The notes beneath the pieces are model-generated. The model saw nothing but the letters and a program-made list of their open reading frames with translations. It ran no database searches and had not been told where the DNA came from. Shown one piece after another: positions 15,396 to 21,680 of a stretch of 24,326 nt of DNA. Both the position numbers and the translations under genes were made by a program. Each line of letters begins with the position of its first letter. Positions within the stretch are counted from its first letter, which is position 1. This DNA comes from a virus, in IMG/VR virus record IMGVR_UViG_3300010150_000168, positions 1-24,326 of that record; one strand, 5' to 3'.

Positions 15396-18300
15396 ATGGC
15401 TGAATTTAAACTTGACAGAATCCGCTTTAGATGGAAAGGTGTATGGCTTACATCAACACAATATATTAAAGATGACATTGTAAGTTACGGTGGTAAAACA
15501 TTTGTTTGCTTAAATGGACATACATCTGATCCAGACTTTTACATTGATTACTTAGACGCAACACTACCTAAGTGGACACAAATGACCGATGGTTATGAGT
15601 GGCTTGGTAATTGGAAACCTAACTATTATTATAGAGTTAACGACATGGTTCGTTATGGTGGACAAGTATATTCAGCAATCATTGGACACACATCTGCGGA
15701 ATACACTGTTCCAAGTACAATTAATACAATAAACGTAACAATCGACTATGATAGTGGTAGTATATTTCCAACAGGTAGAGGACAATCTTCTACAGGTACA
15801 GTTTACTTAAACGGTGTTGAGAAAAATATTTTAACTCTTCAAAAAGGTACTACATACGAATTTACACAAACAGAAGCAACAAATATTAACTTTGGTGGAC
15901 AAACACACCCATTAGGATTTAGTGTTTACGAAGACGGTAGTAATGCAGATACTGCTCTTGTAGATTATTACACAGACGGAATTACATATTACATTGATGG
16001 TACTGAAACTCCGCTTTCAGCATACCTAAGTAACTTTGCAAGTGCTTCAAGTAGATCTATTAGATGGACAGTTCCACTTGATGCTCCAGATAAAATTTGG
16101 TACTTTGACAGAACTGTAGACAGTGAAGACAAAGGCGCATACTTTAATATTGAAGAACAAGGTGTATTAGGCGACGGCGACTTTGGTAACTGGAAATTAA
16201 TGGTCCAAGATCAGAACTGGTTGTACGAATGGTTACCACAGGTAAACTATGCAATCGGAGACACAGTAAAATACGGTGGTATAATTTATATTGCAACACA
16301 AGAACATACAAGTTCAACTACTGTTGCAGGTCTTGAAGCAGACGCTACTAAATGGGAAATTGTAACAAGATCCGATCAATGGAAATACGACTGGGCACCA
16401 AGAGTAAGATATGTAGCAGATGATTTAGTAAGATACGGCGGAATAGTTTATCGTTGTGTAACTGGGCATTTGAGTGCAAATGACGAAGGACTTGGATTAG
16501 AAGAAGATTTAACTAAATGGGAAATTTTACTTTCAGGTATTGATTATAAACAACACTGGATTGCAAAGCGTGATGTAGCAATTGAATTAATAGAAACAGG
16601 TGTACTTACAGTAACAAGTCACGGTATGAGTGACGGCGACTTAGTTCAGTACACAACAGACGGTACACAAGCAGACAATCTTGTTGAAAACACTTACTAC
16701 TATGTAAGAATTGTTGACGGCAATAATCTTAAATTATATTTTGAAAAAGACGATGCCCTTGCAAATAGAAATAATAGAAATGCATCAGGCGGAACAGGAA
16801 ACCAAACACTTTCTAAAAGAGAAAAATATAAAATTGGTGACGTTGTAAGGTTTGGTCCTACAATGTGGTATTGTACCACAGGACATAATTCAGATATAAC
16901 ATTCGCAGAAAGTTTCTTTAGTATCTGGTTACCAGGTTATGAATATGAAACACAATGGCTTGATTCAGAAATTTATCAGCCAGGTGATATTGTACGTTAC
17001 GGTGGTTACACTTATACTTCATTAACAATTAATACTAATAGTACTCCAAGTACTAACGGAATTACTCAAGACACAGGCGATTGGGAATTAACTGTACAAG
17101 GTTACAGATTAGGTTCACAGTATAATCAAAATCCAGACTTAAGAGAAACTGCAACAGATTGGGATCAATCAATAGCATACAGAACTGGAGACATTGTTAG
17201 ATTTGGCGGGTGGTTATACCACGCACTTAGAGATAGTATTGGCACAGAACCTGATGATGTTAAGACAACTGAAAATGTAACAATTACAGTTGGTAATCCA
17301 GGTGGCGGAAATGTATATTATGTTAACGGTGCTGAGAAAGGACCATTAACATTAAAAGAAAATAACACTTATAGATTTTATCAAAACGATTCATCTAACC
17401 TTACACATGCATTATACATTAGCACAAGTAAAAATGGTCACCATACAGGCGGACAATATAACTATGTTGGCAATGGTCAAACATGGTGGTTAGACGGAGT
17501 TCAAGTTGCAGACTTAGCGGCATACGTTTCAGGATTTGCCGCGGCAACTGAAAGATATGTACAGTACATTGTACCAAGAGATGCATACAAGAAAAACTAT
17601 CTTGTTTGTAATGCACATAGTGGTATGTATGGCGATGCTGTATTAACAACACAATATTCAGACAACTACTGGCAAACACTAATTGATGGTGACAAGTTTA
17701 GAGGTAACTGGGCAGAAACAGTAATAGTAAATGCTTCTCCAGTTACTAACGAATACTACTTAGGCGATATTGTAACTTATGTTGGTACACTATATCGTTG
17801 TATCAAGAGACATAGTGCAAGTTCATCAGGATCAAGACCAGACTTAGACATTGATTACACACAAGAAAATTTTTGGACAACAGTTGTTGAAGGCGGTAAT
17901 ACAAACGTACTTCAATACTATGGTGATATTAGAACACACGGTTCATCAAACACTGCAAGATTAGGAATTAACAATCCGGGTGATGCATTAAAAGTTAAAG
18001 AAGACACAGATTTAAATTGGGAATCCTTAGAGCAAACACAAAAAGTTTACTTTGTATCTCCAGATGGTGTTGATGCTAACAGTGCAGGTAGAGGACTATC
18101 AGCAACGTCTCCATTTAAATCAATTAAGTATGCTACACAATATATTTTAGAAGATGAAGGTACAAGAGCACCAGCAACAATACTTGTTAAAACAGGACGC
18201 TACGAAGAAATTTGTCCGATTACTGTTCCAAAAGATGTTGCTATTGTAGGTGACGAATTACGTTCAACATCAGTAGTTGCTACAGTTGAAACTAAAGACC

Positions 18301-21300
18301 AAGACATGTTCCGTGTTAGAAACGGTTGTGGTATTAGAAACTTAACAATGTCAGGACTTGAAGGACAGTTTACAGTACCAGATGAAAACTTAATTAAAAG
18401 AGTTACATCAGACGGAGAATTAGCAAGTGCAAGTAATGCATTCGTAGCACTTGATCCAGGTGCAGGTCCAGACGATGAAACTGTTTGGGTAACAACTAAA
18501 TCAACATACGTACAAAACTGTTCAACGTTTGGTTCTAAATGTGTTGGTATGAAAGTTGATGGAACACTACACAACGGTGGTAACAAATCTATTGTTGCTA
18601 ACGACTTTACACAAATTATACAAGACGGTATTGGGTACTGGTGTAACGCAGACGGATTGTCAGAACTTGTATCAGTGTTTACATATTATTGTTACATTGG
18701 TTACTTGTGTACTGAAGGCGGAAAAGTACGTGCAACAAATGGTAACAACTCATATGGTGAATACGGTTCAGTTGCATTAGGATTTGACACTAACGAAACA
18801 CCTATTAGTGCTAAGGTAGACAACTACTCAACAGAAGCAACAGTAGGTAAAGTATACAACGATGAAAACAAATTATTTGCAGTTGGTTACACTACAACAG
18901 GTACGCACTACACAACTGGTACAGTAGATATTACTGGTTCTGGTTCTGGAGCAACAGGTTTATTAACAGAATTTAGAGATGGCTCAGTACAAGAAATTAG
19001 AGTTACTGATCCAGGTGACTCAAGTTTTGCAGGTGGTGACGGATATACATACGCAAACAACAGAGCACAAAGTGGTAATGAAACAAGCATACAAATTGCT
19101 AACCAAGATGTTAACAATGAAGAATACTACTTAAACAAATTAATTACAATTATTGAAGGTGAAGGCAGAGGACAATACGCTTATATTACAAGTTACGACT
19201 GGAACAACGGTGGTGCAGTAACAACAAGTGTAACAAGTGGTCAAGATGCGGCACTTACTGAAGGTGTATACACAGATAAAGTTGGTACAAGCAGTAGAGC
19301 AGATACAACACCTCCAACAGTTACAGTAAGTGTTGATGCAACAGGACTTGTATCAATATCAATTACTTCTCCAGGTACAAAAAACCAAGTTGCTGATGTT
19401 ATTACAATACAAGCGGCGGCAATTGGCGGAACAGGTAGTAACGTTACATTTACTATTGACTCAGTTACTGCTGGTGATAAAACAATGACAGTTGCAAGAC
19501 CTATAGATGGATTGCCAGGTTGGCAACATCATTTACCAGGTGAGCCTATTGCAACAGTGTTAGATGAAACTACACGTTATGAGATTACGCCAAGATTAAC
19601 ATTTACAAGTCCACAGTTTACACAAAACAGTGCAACACTTCCAAGCAACAGTGCGGCAATTGATAGTGCTGAAGGTGTTGTTAGTGGTAACAAAAGAACT
19701 GTTATTGTAGGAACAAATAGTATTGTTTGGACTGATGATGGAAGTTCATTTACTGAAGCAAGTTCATATCAAGATTTAACTTACATTGGAGTTGTTAGAG
19801 GTAATACACAATTTGTTGCAGTTGACGGTAATGGTAGAGTTAAACAATCCAATGACGGAACAAGTTGGGGCGATTCTGCAACTAACTTATTAAGTTACGG
19901 AGTTACATTTAGTAAAATTGAAGTAGGTAACAATGTTATTTGTGCTATCGCTTCAGGAACAGATAAAATTTATAGAAGTGCAAACGATGGTGCTAACTGG
20001 ACAGAAGTTACAGCAGGTGTTAGTAACGTAGAATTCCTTGCTTATGGTAATGGTAAATGGGTTACTGCAAACGAATCAGGAGACACTTGGGAAAGTGTTG
20101 ACGATGGTGTTACATGGACTGCTGGACCAGACATTGGTGATGTGCAACATGATGTTTGTGATCTTGTGTTTGGCGCAGGTAAATTTGTTGCTTCAACTTA
20201 TGATTCACCAAACGATTTATCAACTGTAAATAATAAATTCTTCCACAGTTTCACAGACGCTTCAATAGCGACTGCAAGTACTGTATGGATTGCAGGTAAT
20301 AACACAGACGTTTCAGATAACATTTACCTTGCATACAAACAAGGTGTGTTCTTAGGAATTTCAGCAAGTGGTGGAGTTGTTCAATCAGACGATGGCGTTT
20401 ACTGGACAAGTAAAACTTCATTAGGTGGATCATTTTCAGGAATGATTGCAGGAGCAACAACAACTGGTCCTATGTTTTATCCAATGACAAACGGAAGTAT
20501 TTCATCATTAGCAACTTTAAGAACAGGTGCAACAACAAGAGCAACTGTGTTAGGAGCAAGTGGTGGTAAGTTACTTACGTTCTACATACAAGAACCTGGA
20601 TCAGGATACGGATCAACACCTCCAACAATGACAATTATTGATCCAGATAATACAAGAGATGTTTACTATGATGTTAGAATGGCAGACGGTTGTGTTGGAC
20701 AAGTTGAATTTACAAACAGAGGTACAGGATATATTAATATCGGTGTTACTGTTCAAGGTGATGGTTATGCAGACATGTATCAAATTGGTACAAGTATTGT
20801 AGTTAAAGAGTTAACAAGAGAACCTGGACCAGGTGACAACTTATACGTTGCTGGTATTAATGATGTGTTTTATGCTGTACAAACTATTACAAATGTTCAA
20901 GGAACTGAACCAAACTTAACAGCAACACTTGGTATTACTCCAAACATTGATAGAGCAGAATCTCCAGAACACGAAACTGCTTTAACAATTAGACAGAAAT
21001 ATTCACAGGTAAGATTAACAGGACATGACTTCTTAGAAATTGGTAAAGGTAACTTATACAATTCACAGTATCCGTTACTAACTCCAATTGAAGGTTATGA
21101 TGTAAGAGAGTTCCAAGAAACTGAAAACAAAGGCGGTGGTAGAGTATTCTACACAAGTACAGACCAAGATGGTAACTTTAGAGTTGGTGAATTATTTACA
21201 GTTGAACAGGCAACTGGTATTGTTACACTAAACGCATCTTACTTTGAATTAGATGGTTTGAGTGAATTACGATTGGGTGGTGTTACACTTGGTGGTACAA

Positions 21301-21641
21301 ATGCTGTTATTAGAGAATTTAGTACTGATACAACATTTACAGCAAATAGTAACGAAATTGTACCAACACAACGAGCTATTGCAGGATATATTGATAGTAG
21401 AATTAGTGGTGGTGGTACTAACGTTAATGTTAACGCAGTGATCGCGGGTGAAGTTAGAATCCAAGGTAGAAAAATTAGTTCAGAAGCAGGTAGAAAAATT
21501 AATGTTGCTACCCAAATGAACTTTCAAAAATCAATAGATGGTGATATGGCGGCTCACAGTATGTTCTGCGGTGCTACAAACTTTGGTCTTGTAGACGAGG
21601 GTGATCCTACTACACCACAAGAGTTGGGATACGGGAAATAA
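15396..21641 (+). CDS. Giant multidomain tail fibre/adhesin (2081 aa)
   Basis: Order of parts: eight repeats of the type 'W...Y..GDIVRYGG..Y.....HTS' (about residues 15-815), reminiscent of small carbohydrate-binding modules. These are interrupted by a degenerate cupredoxin-like domain (about 105-255), a small 'VTSHGMSDGDLVQY' domain (about 402-460) and a second cupredoxin-like domain (about 624-757) with His671, Cys738, His741 and Met744. A DUF1565-like beta-helix starts at YFVSPDGVDANSAG (about 885). A region with five Asp-box-like motifs (about 1443-1672) suggests a sialidase-type beta-propeller. The end has the joint module FYTSTDQDGNFRVGELFTV and a C-terminal domain ending GYGK. No signal peptide or membrane segment. 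Probably a host-recognition fibre; the fully related next gene supports a duplicated family. Confidence 0.85.
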   Translation: MAEFKLDRIRFRWKGVWLTSTQYIKDDIVSYGGKTFVCLNGHTSDPDFYIDYLDATLPKWTQMTDGYEWLGNWKPNYYYRVNDMVRYGGQVYSAIIGHTSAEYTVPSTINTINVTIDYDSGSIFPTGRGQSSTGTVYLNGVEKNILTLQKGTTYEFTQTEATNINFGGQTHPLGFSVYEDGSNADTALVDYYTDGITYYIDGTETPLSAYLSNFASASSRSIRWTVPLDAPDKIWYFDRTVDSEDKGAYFNIEEQGVLGDGDFGNWKLMVQDQNWLYEWLPQVNYAIGDTVKYGGIIYIATQEHTSSTTVAGLEADATKWEIVTRSDQWKYDWAPRVRYVADDLVRYGGIVYRCVTGHLSANDEGLGLEEDLTKWEILLSGIDYKQHWIAKRDVAIELIETGVLTVTSHGMSDGDLVQYTTDGTQADNLVENTYYYVRIVDGNNLKLYFEKDDALANRNNRNASGGTGNQTLSKREKYKIGDVVRFGPTMWYCTTGHNSDITFAESFFSIWLPGYEYETQWLDSEIYQPGDIVRYGGYTYTSLTINTNSTPSTNGITQDTGDWELTVQGYRLGSQYNQNPDLRETATDWDQSIAYRTGDIVRFGGWLYHALRDSIGTEPDDVKTTENVTITVGNPGGGNVYYVNGAEKGPLTLKENNTYRFYQNDSSNLTHALYISTSKNGHHTGGQYNYVGNGQTWWLDGVQVADLAAYVSGFAAATERYVQYIVPRDAYKKNYLVCNAHSGMYGDAVLTTQYSDNYWQTLIDGDKFRGNWAETVIVNASPVTNEYYLGDIVTYVGTLYRCIKRHSASSSGSRPDLDIDYTQENFWTTVVEGGNTNVLQYYGDIRTHGSSNTARLGINNPGDALKVKEDTDLNWESLEQTQKVYFVSPDGVDANSAGRGLSATSPFKSIKYATQYILEDEGTRAPATILVKTGRYEEICPITVPKDVAIVGDELRSTSVVATVETKDQDMFRVRNGCGIRNLTMSGLEGQFTVPDENLIKRVTSDGELASASNAFVALDPGAGPDDETVWVTTKSTYVQNCSTFGSKCVGMKVDGTLHNGGNKSIVANDFTQIIQDGIGYWCNADGLSELVSVFTYYCYIGYLCTEGGKVRATNGNNSYGEYGSVALGFDTNETPISAKVDNYSTEATVGKVYNDENKLFAVGYTTTGTHYTTGTVDITGSGSGATGLLTEFRDGSVQEIRVTDPGDSSFAGGDGYTYANNRAQSGNETSIQIANQDVNNEEYYLNKLITIIEGEGRGQYAYITSYDWNNGGAVTTSVTSGQDAALTEGVYTDKVGTSSRADTTPPTVTVSVDATGLVSISITSPGTKNQVADVITIQAAAIGGTGSNVTFTIDSVTAGDKTMTVARPIDGLPGWQHHLPGEPIATVLDETTRYEITPRLTFTSPQFTQNSATLPSNSAAIDSAEGVVSGNKRTVIVGTNSIVWTDDGSSFTEASSYQDLTYIGVVRGNTQFVAVDGNGRVKQSNDGTSWGDSATNLLSYGVTFSKIEVGNNVICAIASGTDKIYRSANDGANWTEVTAGVSNVEFLAYGNGKWVTANESGDTWESVDDGVTWTAGPDIGDVQHDVCDLVFGAGKFVASTYDSPNDLSTVNNKFFHSFTDASIATASTVWIAGNNTDVSDNIYLAYKQGVFLGISASGGVVQSDDGVYWTSKTSLGGSFSGMIAGATTTGPMFYPMTNGSISSLATLRTGATTRATVLGASGGKLLTFYIQEPGSGYGSTPPTMTIIDPDNTRDVYYDVRMADGCVGQVEFTNRGTGYINIGVTVQGDGYADMYQIGTSIVVKELTREPGPGDNLYVAGINDVFYAVQTITNVQGTEPNLTATLGITPNIDRAESPEHETALTIRQKYSQVRLTGHDFLEIGKGNLYNSQYPLLTPIEGYDVREFQETENKGGGRVFYTSTDQDGNFRVGELFTVEQATGIVTLNASYFELDGLSELRLGGVTLGGTNAVIREFSTDTTFTANSNEIVPTQRAIAGYIDSRISGGGTNVNVNAVIAGEVRIQGRKISSEAGRKINVATQMNFQKSIDGDMAAHSMFCGATNFGLVDEGDPTTPQELGYGK

Positions 21642-21648
21642 CAGATAT

Positions 21649-21656
21649 GATAAATA
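21649..21656 (+). promoter_or_regulatory. T4-type late promoter
   Basis: GATAAATA followed by TAAAT, 7 bases after the stop of the 2081-aa gene; predicted +1 near 21662, leader about 19 nt with TTAGGAAA ahead of the ATG at 21681. Confidence 0.68.
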
Positions 21657-21680
21657 TAAATGTAACGTTAGGAAATAACA

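Noticed and set aside
15396-21641. Frameshift or gene fusion as the reason for the 2081-aa length
   Set aside because: The frame is continuous and its paralogue has the same start and order of domains, so a large single protein is the simpler reading.
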